From positions 7,374,001 through 7,438,000 of the forward strand of contig OX392527.1 of the NCBI GenBank assembly GCA_947623455.1: DNA of 64,000 bases. Reading direction: 5' to 3'. A program made the position numbers and the translations under genes. The DNA is from Mimachlamys varia (lineage: Eukaryota > Mollusca > Bivalvia > Pectinida > Pectinidae). Positions 43,032 through 54,190 of the stretch are shown here, piece by piece (position 1 is the first letter of the stretch; the number at the start of each line of letters is the position of its first letter). The notes beneath the pieces were generated by a model. It made no database searches. It was not told the origin of the DNA and saw nothing but the letters and a program-made list of their open reading frames with translations.

Positions 43032-46000
43032 TAACATACTCTACAATGTCCCTGTCTACCTAGATAACAACCTGGGTGTGTGGTGTTGTACAGGACTCTG
43101 GGGGTCCCTGGTAACATACTCTACAATGTCCCTGTCTACCTAGATAACAACCTGGGTGTGTGGTGTTGTACAGGAGTCTGGGGGTCCCTGGTAACATACT
43201 CTACAATGTTCCTGACTACCTAGATAACAACCTGGGTGTGTGGTGTTGTACAGGAGTCTGGGGGTCCCTGGTTACACACTCTACAATGTTCCTGACTACC
43301 TAGATAACAACCTGGGTGTGTGGTGTTGTACAGGAGTCTGGGGGTCCCTGGTTACACACTCTACAATGTTCCTGACTACCTAGATAACAACCTGGGTGTG
43401 TGGTGTTGTACAGGAGTCTGGGGGTCCCTGGTAACATACTCTACAATGTCCCTGTCTACCTAGATAACAACCTGGGTATGTGGTGTTGTACAGGAGTCTG
43501 GGGTCCCTGGTAACATACTCTACAATGTTCCTGACTACCTAGATAACAACCTGGGTGTGTGGTGTTGTACAGGAGTCTGGGGGTCCCTGGTAACACACTC
43601 TACAATGTCCCTGTCTACCTAGATAACAACCTGGGTGTGTGGTGTTGTACAGGAGTCTTGGGTTCCTGGTAACATACTCTACAATGTCCCTGTCTACCAA
43701 GATAACAACCTGGGTGTGTGGTGTTGTACAGGAGTCTGGGGGTCCCTGGTAACACACTCTACAATGACCCTGTCTACCTAGATAACAACCTGGGTGTGTG
43801 GTGTACACTTACAGGACTCTGGAGGTCCCTGGTAACATACTCTACAATGTCCCTGTCTACCTAGATAACAACCTGGGTGTTTGGTGTTGTACAGGAGTCT
43901 GGGGGTCCCTGGTAACACACTCTACAATGTCCCTGTCTACCTAGATAACAACCTGGGTGTGTGGTGTTGTACAGGAGTCTGGGGGTCCCTGGTAACATAC
44001 TCTACAATGTCCCTGTCTACCTAGATAACAACCTGGGTGTGCGGTGTTGTACAGGAGTCTGGGGGTCCCTGGTAACATACTCTACAATGTCCCTGTCTAC
44101 CTAGATAACAACCTGGGTGTGTGGTGTTGTACAGGACTCTGGGGGTCCCTGGTAACATACTCTACAATGTCCCTGTCTACCTAGATAACAACCTAGGTGT
44201 TTGGTGTTGTACAGGAGTCTGGGGGTCCCTGGTAACATACTCTACAATGTCCCTGTCTACCTAGATCACAACCTGGGTGTGTGGTGTTGTACAGGACTCT
44301 GGGGGTCCCTGGTAACACACTCTACAATGTCCCTGTCTACCTAAATAACAACCTGGGTGTGTGGTGTACACTTACAGGACTCTGGGGGTCCCTGGTAACA
44401 TACTCTTCAATGTCCCTGTCTACCTAGATAACAACCTGGGTGTGCGGTGTTGTACAGGACTCTGGGGGTCACTGGTAACATACTCTACAATGTCCCTGTC
44501 TACCTAGATAACAACCTGGGTGTGCGGTGTTGTACATGAGTCTGGGGGTCCCTGGTAACATACTCTACAATGTCCCTGTCTACCTAGATAACAACCTGGG
44601 TGTGCGGTGTTGTACAGGACTCTGGGGGTCACTGGTAACATACTCTACAATGTCCCTGTCTACCTAGATAACAACCTGGGTGTGTGGTGTTGTACAGGAG
44701 TCTGGGGGTCCCTGGTAACATACTCTACAATGTCCCTGTCTACCTAGATAACAACCTGGGTGTGCGGTGTTGTACATGAGTCTGGGGGTCCCTGGTAACA
44801 TACTCTACAATGTTCCTGACTACCTAGATAACAACCTGGGTGTGTGGTGTTGTACAGGACTCTGGGGGTCCCTGGTTACACACTCTACAATGTTCCTGAC
44901 TACCTAGATAACAACCTGGGTGTGTGGTCTTGTACAGGAGTCTGGGGGTCCCTGGTAACATACTCTACAATGTCCCTGTCTACCTAGATAACAACCTGGG
45001 TATGTGGTGTTGTACAGGAGTCTGGGGTCCCTGGTAACATACTCTACAATGTTCCTGACTACCTAGATAACAACCTGGGTGTGTGGTGTTGTACAGGAGT
45101 CTGGGGGTCCCTGGTAACATACTCTACAATGTTCCTGACTACCTAGATAACAACTTGGGTGTGTGGTGTTGTACAGGAGTCTGGGGGTCCCTGGTAACAT
45201 ACTCTACAATGTTCCTGACTACCTAGATAACAACCTGGGTGTGTGGTGTTGTACAGGAGTCTGGGGGTCCCTGGTAACACACTCTACAATGTCCCTGTCT
45301 ACCTAGATAACAACCTGGGTGTGTGGTGTTGTACAGGAGTCTTGGGTTCCTGGTAACATACTCTACAATGTCCCTGTCTACCAAGATAACAACCTGGGTG
45401 TGTGGTGTTGTACAGGAGTCTGGGGGTCCCAGGTAACACACTCTACAATGACCCTGTCTACCTAGATAACAACCTGGGTGTGTGGTGTACACTTACAGGA
45501 CTCTGGAGGTCCCTGGTAACATACTCTACAATGTCCCTGTCTACCTAGATAACAACCTGGGTGTGCGGTGTTGTACAGGAGTCTGGGGGTCCCTGGTAAC
45601 ATACTCTACAATGTCCCTGTCTACCTAGATAACAACCTGGGTGTGTGGTGTTGTACAGGAGTCTGGGGTCCCTGGTAACATACTCTACAATGTCCCTGTC
45701 TACCTAGATAACAACCTGGGTGTGCGGTGTTGTACAGGAGTCTGGGGGTCCCTGGTAACATACTCTACAATGTCCCTGTCTACCTAGATAACAACCTGGG
45801 TGTGTGGTGTTGTACAGGAGTCTGGGGTCCCTGGTAACATACTCTACAATGTCCCTGTCTACCTAGATAACAACCTGGGTGTGCGGTGTTGTACAGGACT
45901 CTGGGGGTCACTGGTAACATACTCTACAATGTCCCTGTCTACCTAGATAACAACCTGGGTGTGTGGTGTTGTACAGGACTCTGGGGGTCACTGGTAACAT

Positions 46001-49000
46001 ACTCTACAATGTCCCTGTCTACCTAGATAACAACCTGGGTGTGTGGTGTTGTACAGGAGTCTGGGGTCCCTGGTAACATACTCTACAATGTCCCTGTCTA
46101 CCTAGATAACAACCTGGGTGTGCGGTGTTGTACAGGACTCTGGGGGTCCCTGGTAACATACTCTACAATGTCCCTGTCCACTAGATAACAACCTGGGTGT
46201 GCGGTGTTGTACAGGACTCTGGGGGTCACTGGTAACATACTCTACAATGTCCCTGTCTACCTAGATAACAACCTGGGTGTGTGGTGTTGTACAGGAGTCT
46301 GGGGGTCCCTGGTAACACACTCTACAATGTCCCTGTCTACCTAGATAACAACCTAGGTGTTTGGTGTTGTACAGGAGTCTGGGGGTCCCTGGTAACACAC
46401 TCTACAATGTCCCTGTCTACCTAAATAACAACCTGGGTGTGTGGTGTACACTTACAGGACTCTGGGGGTCCCTGGTAACATACTCTACAATGTCCCTGTC
46501 TACCTAGATAACAACCTGGGTGTGCGGTGTTGTACAGGAGTCTGGGGGTCCCTGGTAACATACTCTACAATGTCCCTGTCTACCTAGATAACAACCTGGG
46601 TGTGTTGTGTTGTACAGGACTCTGGGGGTCCCTGTTAACATACTCTACAATGTCCCTGTCTACCTAGATAACAACCTGGGTGTGCGGTGTTGTACAGGAG
46701 TCTGGGGGTCCCTGGTTACACACTCTACAATGTCCCTGTCTACCTAGATAACAACCTGGGTGTGTGGTGTTGTACAGGACTCTGGGGGTCCCTGGTAACA
46801 TACTCTACAATGTCCCTGTCTACCTAGATAACAACCTAGGTGTTTGGTGTTGTACAGGAGTCTGGGGGTCCCTGGTAACATACTCTACAATGTCCCTGAC
46901 TACCTAGATAACAACTTGGGTGTGTGGTGTTGTACAGGAGTCTGGGGGTCCCTGGTAACATACTCTACAATGTCCCTGTCTACCTAGATAACAACCTGGG
47001 TATGTGGTGTTGTACAGGAGTCTGGGGTCCCTGGTAACATACTCTACAATGTCCCTGTCTACCTAGATAACAACCTGGGTGTGTGGTGTTGTACAGGACT
47101 CTGGGGGTCCCTGGTTACACACTCTACAATGTTCCTGACTACCTAGATAACAACTTGGGTGTGCGGTGTTGTACATGAGTCTGGGGGTCCCTGGTAACAT
47201 ACTCTACAATGTCCCTGTCTACCTAGATAACAACCTGGGTGTGTGGTGTTGTACAGGACTCTGGGGGTCCCTGGTTACACACTCTACAATGACCCTGTCT
47301 ACCTAGATAACAACCTGGGTGTGTGGTGTACACTTACAGGACTCTGGAGGTCCCTGGTAACATACTCTACAATGTCCCTGTCTACCTAGATAACAACTTG
47401 GGTGTGCGGTGTTGTACAGGAGTCTGGGGGTCCCTGGTAACACACTCTACAATGTCCCTGTCTACCTAGATAACAACCTGGGTGTGTGGTGTTGTACAGG
47501 AGTCTGGGGGTCCCTGGTTACACACTCTACAATGTTCCTGACTACCTAGATAACAACTTTGGTGTGTGGTGTTGTACAGGAGTCTGGGGGTCCCTGGTAA
47601 CACACTCTACAATGTCCCTGTCTACCTAGATAACAACCTGGGTGTGTTGTGTTGTACAGGAGTCTGGGGGTCCCTGGTAACATACTCTACAATGTCCCTG
47701 TCTACCTAGATAACAACCTGGGTGTGCGGTGTTGTACAGGAGTCTGGGGGTCCCTGGTAACATACTCTACAATGTCCCTGTCTACCTAGATAACAACCTG
47801 GGTGTGTGGTGTTGTACAGGACTCTGGGGGTCCCTGGTAACATACTCTACAATGTCCCTGTCTACCTAGATAACAACCTGGGTGTGTGGTGTTGTACAGG
47901 ACTCTGGGGGTCCCTGGTAACATACTCTACAATGTCCCTGTCTACCTAGATAACAACCTGGGTGTGCGGTGTTGTACAGGACTCTGGGGGTCCCTGGTAA
48001 CACACTCTACAATGTCCCTGACTACCTAGATAACAACCTAGGTGTGTGGTGTTGTACAGGAGTCTGGGGGTCCCTGGTTACACACTCTACAATGTCCCTG
48101 TCTACCTAGATAACAACCTGGGTGTGTGGTGTTGTACAGACGTCTGGGGGTCCCTGGTAACATACTCTACAATGTCCCTGACTACCTAGATAACAACCTG
48201 GGTGTGTGGTGTTGTACAGGAGTCTGGGGGTCCCTGGTTACACACTCTACAATGTCCCTGTCTACCTAGATAACAACCTGGGTGTGTGGTGTTGTACAGG
48301 ACTCTGGGGGTCCCTGGTAACATACTCTACAATGTCCCTGTCTACCTAGATAACAACCTAGGTGTTTGGTGTTGTACAGGAGACTGGGGGTCCCTGGTAA
48401 CATACTCTACAATGTCCCTGTCTACCTAGATAACAACCTGGGTGTGTGGTGTTGTACAGGACTCTGGGGGTCCCTGGTAACACACTCTACAATGTCCCTG
48501 TCTACCTAAATAACAACCTGGGTGTGTGGTGTACACTTACAGGACTCTGGGGGTCCCTGGTAACATACTCTACAATGTCCCTGTCTACCTAGATAACAAC
48601 CTGGGTGTGCGGTGTTGTACAGGACTCTGGGAGTCACTGGTAACATACTCTACAATGTCCCTGTCTACCTAGATAACAACCTGGGTGTGTGGTGTTGTAC
48701 AGGAGTCTGGGGGTCCCTGGTAACATACTCTACAATGTCCCTGTCTACCTAGATAACAACCTGGGTGTGTGGTGTTGTACAGGAGTCTGGGGGTCCCTGG
48801 TTCCACACTCTACAATGTCCCTGTCTACCTAGATAACAACCTGGGTGTGTGGTGTTGTACAGGAGTCTGGGGGTCCCTGGTTACACACTCTACAATGTCC
48901 CTGACTACCTAGATAACAACCTGGGTGTGTGGTGTTGTACAGGAGTCTGGGGGTCCCTGGTAACACACTCTACAATGTCCCTGTCTACCTAGATAACAAC

Positions 49001-52000
49001 CTGGGTGTGTTGTGTTGTACAGGAGTCTGGGGGTCCCTGGTAACATACTCTACAATGTCCCTGTCTACCTAGATAACAACCTGGGTGTGCGGTGTTGTAC
49101 AGGAGTCTGGGGGTCCCTGGTAACATACTCTACAATGTCCCTGTCTACCTAGATAACAACCTGGGTGTGTGGTGTTGTACAGGACTCTGGGGGTCCCTGT
49201 TAACATACTCTACAATGTCCCTGACTACCTAGATAACAACCTGGGTGTGTGGTGTTGTACAGGAGTCTGGGGGTCCCTGGTTACACACTCTACAATGTCC
49301 CTGTCTACCTAGATAACAACCTGGGTGTGTGGTGTTGTACAGGACTCTGGGGGTCCCTGGTAACATACTCTACAATGTCCCTGTCTACCTAGATAACAAC
49401 CTAGGTGTTTGGTGTTGTACAGGAGTCTGGGGGTCCCTGGTAACATACTCTACAATGTCCCTGTCTACCTAGATAACAACCTGGGTGTGTGGTGTTGTAC
49501 AGGACTCTGGGGGTCCCTGTTAACATACTCTACAATGTCCCTGACTACCTAGATAACAACCTGGGTGTGTGGTGTTGTACAGGAGTCTGGGGGTCCCTGG
49601 TTACACACTCTACAATGTCCCTGTCTACCTAGATAACAACCTGGGTGTGTGGTGTTGTACAGGACTCTGGGGGTCCCTGGTAACATACTCTACAATGTCC
49701 CTGTCTACCTAGATAACAACCTAGGTGTTTGGTGTTGTACAGGAGTCTGGGGGTCCCTGGTAACATACTCTACAATGTCCCTGTCTACCTAGATAACAAC
49801 CTGGGTGTGTGGTGTTGTACAGGACTCTGGGGGTCCCTGGTAACACACTCTACAATGTCCCTGTCTACCTAAATAACAACCTGGGTGTGTGGTGTACACT
49901 TACAGGACTCTGGGGGTCCCTGGTAACATACTCTACAATGTCCCTGTCTACCTAGATAACAACCTGGGTGTGCGGTGTTGTACAGGACTCTGGGGGTCAC
50001 TGGTAACATACTCTACAATGTCCCTGTCTACCTAGATAACAACCTGGGTGTGTGGTGTTGTACAGGAGTCTGGGGGTCCCTGGTAACATACTCTACAATG
50101 TCCCTGTCTACCTAGATAACAACCTGGGTGTGTGGTGTTGTACAGGAGTCTGGGGGTCCCTGGTAACATACTCTACAATGTCCCTGTCTACCTAGATAAC
50201 AACCTGGGTGTGCGGTGTTGTACATGAGTCTGGGGGTCCCTGGTAACATACTCTACAATGTCCCTGTCTACCTAGATAACAACCTGGGTGTGTGGTGTTG
50301 TACAGGACTCTGGGGGTCCCTGGTAACATACTCTACAATGTCCCTGTCTACCTAGATAACAACCTGGGTGTGTGGTGTTGTACAGGAGTCTGGGGGTCCC
50401 TGGTAACATACTCTACAATGTCCCTGTCTACCTAGATAACAACCTGGGTGTGTGGTGTTGTACAGGACTCTGGGGGTCCCTGGTTACACACTCTACAATG
50501 TTCCTGACTACCTAGATAACAACCTGGGTGTGTGGTGTTGTACAGGAGTCTGGGGGTCCCTGGTAACATACTCTACAATGTCCCTGTCTACCTAGATAAC
50601 AACCTGGGTATGTGGTGTTGTACAGGAGTCTGGGGTCCCTGGTAACATACTCTACAATGTTCCTGACTACCTAGATAACAACCTGGGTGTGTGGTGTTGT
50701 ACAGGAGTCTGGGGGTCCCTGGTAACATACTCTACAATGTCCCTGTCTACCTAAATAACAACCTGGGTGTGTGGTGTTGTACAGGAGTCTGGGGGTCCCT
50801 GGTAACATACTCTACAATGTTCCTGACTACCTAGATAACAACTTGGGTGTGTGGTGTTGTACAGGAGTCTGGGGGTCCCTGGTAACATACTCTACAATGT
50901 CCCTGTCTACCTAGATAACAACCTGGGTGTGTGGTGTTGTACAGGAGTCTGGGGTCCCTGGTAACATACTCTACAATGTTCCTGACTACCTAGATAACAA
51001 CTTGGGTGTGTGGTGTTGTACAGGAGTCTGGGGGTCCCTGGTAACACACTCTACAATGTCCCTGTCTACCTAGATAACAACCTGGGTGTGTGGTGTTGTA
51101 CAGGAGTCTTGGGTTCCTGGTAACATACTCTACAATGTCCCTGTCTACCAAGATAACAACCTGGGTGTGTGGTGTTGTACAGGAGTCTGGGGGTCCCTGG
51201 TAACACACTCTACAATGACCCTGTCTACCTAGATAACAACCTGGGTGTGTGGTGTACACTTACAGGACTCTGGAGGTCCCTGGTAACATACTCTACAATG
51301 TCCCTGTCTACCTAGATAACAACCTGGGTGTTTGGTGTTGTACAGGAGTCTGGGGGTCCCTGGTAACACACTCTACAATGTCCCTGTCTACCTAGATAAC
51401 AACCTGGGTGTGTGGTGTTGTACAGGAGTCTGGGGGTCCCTGGTAACATACTCTACAATGTCCCTGTCTACCTAGATAACAACCTGGGTGTGTGGTGTTG
51501 TACAGGAGTCTGGGGGTCCCTGGTAACACACTCTACAATGTCCCTGTCTACCTAGATAACAACCTGGGTGTGTGGTGTTGTACAGGAGTCTGGGGGTCCC
51601 TGGTAACACACTCTACAATGTCCCTGTCTACCTAGATAACAACCTGGGTGTGTGGTGTTGTACAGGAGTCTGGGGGTCCCTGGTAACATACTCTACAATG
51701 TCCCTGACTACCTAGATAACAACCTGGGTGTGTGGTGTACACTTACAGGACTCTGGGGGTCCCTGGTAACATACTCTACAATGTCCCTGTCTACCTAGAT
51801 AACAACCTGGGTGTGTGGTGTTGTACAGGAGTCTGGGGTTCCCTGGTAACATACTCTACAATGTCCCTGTCTACCTAGATAACAACCTGGGTGGTTGGTG
51901 TTGTACAGGAGTTTGGGGGTCCCTGGTTACACACTCTACAATGTCCCTGTCTACCTAGATAACAACCTGGGTGTGTGGTGTTGTACAGGAGTCTGGGGGT

Positions 52001-53976
52001 CCCTGGTAACATACTCTACAATGTCCCTGTCTACCTAGATAACAACCTGGGTGTGTGGTGTTGTACAGGAGTCTGGGGGTCCCTGGTAACATACTCTACA
52101 ATGTCCCTGTCTACCTAGATAACAACCTGGGTGTGTGGTGTTGTACAGGACTCTGGGGTCCCTGGTAACATACTCTACAATGTCCCTGACTACCTAGATA
52201 ACAACCTGGGTGTGTGGTGTTGTACAGGAGTCTGGGGTCCCTGGTAACATACTCTACAATGTCCCTGACTACCTAGATAACATCCTGGGTGTGTGGTGTT
52301 GTACAGGAGTCTGGGGTCCCTGGTAACACACTCTACAATGTCCCTGTCTACCTAGATAACAACCTGGGTGTGTGGTGTTGTACAGGACTCTGGGGGTCCC
52401 TGGTAACATACTCTACAATGTCCCTGACTACCTAGATAACAACCTGGGTGTGTGGGGTTGTACAGGAGTCTGGGGGTCCCTGGTAACATACTCTACAATG
52501 TCCCTGTCTACCTAGATAACAACCTGGGTGTGTGGTGTTGTACAGGAGTCTGGGGGTCCCTGGTAACATACTCTACAATGTCCCTGTCTACCTAGATAAC
52601 AACCTGGGTGTGTGGTGTTGTACAGGAGTCTGGGGGTCCCTGGTTACACACTCTACAATGTCCCTGTCTACCTAGATAACAACCTGGGTATGTGGTGTTG
52701 TACAGGACTCTGGGGGTCCCTGGTAACACACTCTACAATGTCCCTGTCTACCTAGATAACAACCTAGGTGTTTGGTGTTGTACAGGAGTCTGGGGGTCCC
52801 TGGTAACATACTCTACAATGTCCCTGACTACCTGGATAACAACCTGGGTATGTGGTGTTGTACAGGACTCTGGGGGTCCCTGGTAACACACTCTACAATG
52901 TCCCTGTCTACCTAGATAACAACCTAGGTGTTTGGTGTTGTACAGGAGTCTGGGGGTCCCTGGTAACATACTCTACAATGTCCCTGACTACCTAGATAAC
53001 AACCTGGGTGTGTGGTGTTGTACAGGAGTCTGGGGGTCCCTGGTAACATACTCTACAATGTCCCTGTCTACCTAGATAACAACCTGGGTGTGTGGTGTTG
53101 TACAGGAGTCTGGAGTCCCTGGTAACATACTCTACAATGTCCCTGTCTACCTAGATAACAACCTGGGTGTGTGGTGTTGTACAGGAGTCTGGGGGTCCCT
53201 GGTAACATACTCTGCAATGTCCCTGTCTACCTAGATAACAACCTGGGTGTGTGGTGTTGTACAGGACTCTGGGGGTCCCTGGTAACATACTCTACAATGT
53301 CCCTGTCTACCTAGATAACAACCTGGGTGGTTGGTGTTGTACAGGAGTCTGGGGGTCCCTGGTAACATACTCTACAATGTCCCTGTCTACCTAGATAACA
53401 ACCTAGGTGTTTGGTGTTGTACAGGAGTCTGGGGTCCCTGGTTACACACTCTACAATGTCCCTGACTACCTAGATAACAACCTGGGTGTGTGGTGTTGTA
53501 CAGGAGTCTGGGGGTCCCTGGTAACATACTCTACAATGTCCCTGTCTACCTAGATAACAACCTGGGTGTGTGGTGTTGTACAGGAGTCTGGGGGTCCCTG
53601 GTAACATACTCTACAATGTTCCTGACTACCTAGATAACAACCTGGGTATGTGGTGTTGTACAGGAGTCTGGGGGTCCCTGGTAACATACTCTACAATGTC
53701 CCTGTCTACTTAGATAACAACCTGGGTGTGTGGTGTTGTACAGGAGTCTGGGGGTCCCTGGTTACACACTCTACAATGTCCCTGTCTACCTAGATAACAA
53801 CCTGGGTGTGTGGTGTTGTACAGGAGTCTGGGGGTCCCTGGTAACACACTCTACAATGTCCCTGTCTACCTAGATAACAACCTGGGTGTGTGGTGTTGTA
53901 CAGGAGTCTGGAGGTCCCTGGTAACACACTCTACAATGTCCCGGTCTACCTAGATAACAACCTGGGTGTGTGGTGT

Positions 53977-53984
53977 ACACTTAC
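53977..53984 (-). other. Authentic 5' splice site after exon 54059-53985
   Basis: On minus, AGTCCT is followed by GTAAGTGTACACC, a strong donor. It is the exon-proximal first unit from which the 83/80-bp satellite derives. Confidence 0.85.
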
Positions 53985-54059
53985 AGGACTCTGGAGGTCC
54001 CTTGTTACATACTCTACAATGTTCCTGGCTACCTCAGCATATTTTTCCTCTTTGGTTAT
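53985..54059 (-). CDS. SPATA20: SPATA20 exon: start of toroid domain, AEVARNIVEYVTRDL
   Basis: 75 nt, 25 codons, phase 0 at both ends. It follows TTTTATTTACAG and precedes GTAAGT. The translation reads ITKEEKYAEVARNIVEYV and then TRDLQSP, matching the helix that in this family runs between the FEKMLYDQ...YSEAYQ segment and the GGFYSAEDADS motif. The next exon should therefore begin near that motif, beyond the left edge. The last 50 nt are the template of the 80-bp satellite. The exon itself differs from the satellite consensus (GTAACAAGGGACCTCCAGAGT versus GTTACCAGGGACCCCCAGACT within the coding part), which separates the genuine exon from its copies. Expected soluble protein; no signal or membrane segment is visible. 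Confidence 0.87.
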
Positions 54060-54100
54060 CTGTAAATAAAATGACATATTTTAAATTTCCAGATTTTAAG
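54060..54100 (-). other. Unique 3' end of intron with splice acceptor
   Basis: This 41-bp AT-rich stretch is the only non-repeat sequence in the 7.06-kb intron. On minus it ends CATTTTATTTACAG directly before the exon. The 29-bp array stops mid-unit at 54101. Confidence 0.8.
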
Positions 54101-54190
54101 AGGCCTCACTGTAACCATAGATACCTGATAAGTCTCAATGTAACCATAGATACCTGACAGGTCTCACTATAACCATAGATACTTGATAGG

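Larger units (their letters stand above)
36900..46500. repeat. Second higher-order repeat, ~3.7-4.0 kb, two copies plus a partial
   Basis: Block A (about 36900-40600) recurs as block B (about 40900-44500), offset 3956 bp in its first half and 3716 bp in its second half, so B has lost three monomers (240 bp). Block C (about 44770-46500) repeats the start, offset ~3873 bp. Shared private markers are GTCTTGGGTTCCTGG followed by CTACCAAGATAAC, GGTCCCAGGTAAC, and a 29-bp monomer fragment (39287, 43003). The monomer order differs from the 1-8880 family, so the two HOR families arose separately. Confidence 0.75.
2591..51738 (-). other. 35 scattered 83-bp monomers that keep an intact GTAAGT donor
   Basis: Units reading GTGTACACTTACAGG on plus (CCTGTAAGTGTACAC on minus) keep the exact donor of the real exon. 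TACACTT starts at 2591, 5471, 8511, 9794, 11475, 14835, 16758, 18198, 20438, 22601, 24364, 27404, 28606, 30447, 32928, 34451, 35652, 36215, 36458, 37658, 38618, 40088, 40331, 40574, 41614, 42574, 43804, 44367, 45488, 46447, 47329, 48532, 49895, 51255 and 51738. The authentic site is at 53978. Most carry CTAAATAAC rather than CTAGATAAC. A subset between 35.6 and 51.3 kb also keeps the exon-like GGACTCTGGAGG, so these are the least changed copies. All other units read GTACAA at the donor. Confidence 0.85.
1..53984 (-). repeat. 80-bp satellite array built from copies of an exon 3' end plus its splice donor
   Basis: About 675 head-to-tail monomers, mostly 80 bp with 79- and 83-bp variants, run without interruption from the left edge to the donor of the exon at 53985-54059. 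On the plus strand a unit begins TGTCTACCTAGATAACAACC and ends TACTCTACAATGTCCC. On the minus strand the unit aligns to the last 50 nt of the adjacent exon (from AGGTAGCCAGGAACATTG to CAGAGTCCT) followed by the first 33 nt of the intron (GTAAGTGTACACC to TTGTTATCT). Most copies read GTACAACACC at the donor instead of GTAAGTGTACACC, which explains 80 rather than 83 bp. Translation of the exon-derived part still reads DIVEYVTRD, but an in-frame TAG follows within the unit. Recurrent point variants (GTGTGTGG/GTGTGCGG, GGAGTCT/GGACTCT, TAACATAC/TTACACAC) allow higher-order periods to be traced. The left end is not in the window. Confidence 0.95.

Noticed and set aside
39823..51259. Five near-identical 89-residue minus-strand frames
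   Set aside because: They arise wherever a CTACCAAG monomer variant and a 78-bp unit remove stops from the 80-bp satellite; no start context or conservation.
1..53984. Centromeric satellite
   Set aside because: HOR structure is similar, but the array is joined seamlessly to the exon it was copied from and lies within an intron; a centromeric role has no support.
1..53984. G-quadruplex array from GGGGG tracts
   Set aside because: Only one G5 tract per 80 bp, too far apart for a standard intramolecular quadruplex.
52692..54157. Short frames at 52692-52886 (+), 52748-52969 (-) and 53966-54157 (+)
   Set aside because: Chance open stretches in satellite; the second includes the exon-derived DIVEYVTRD only because the repeat is a copy of the exon.
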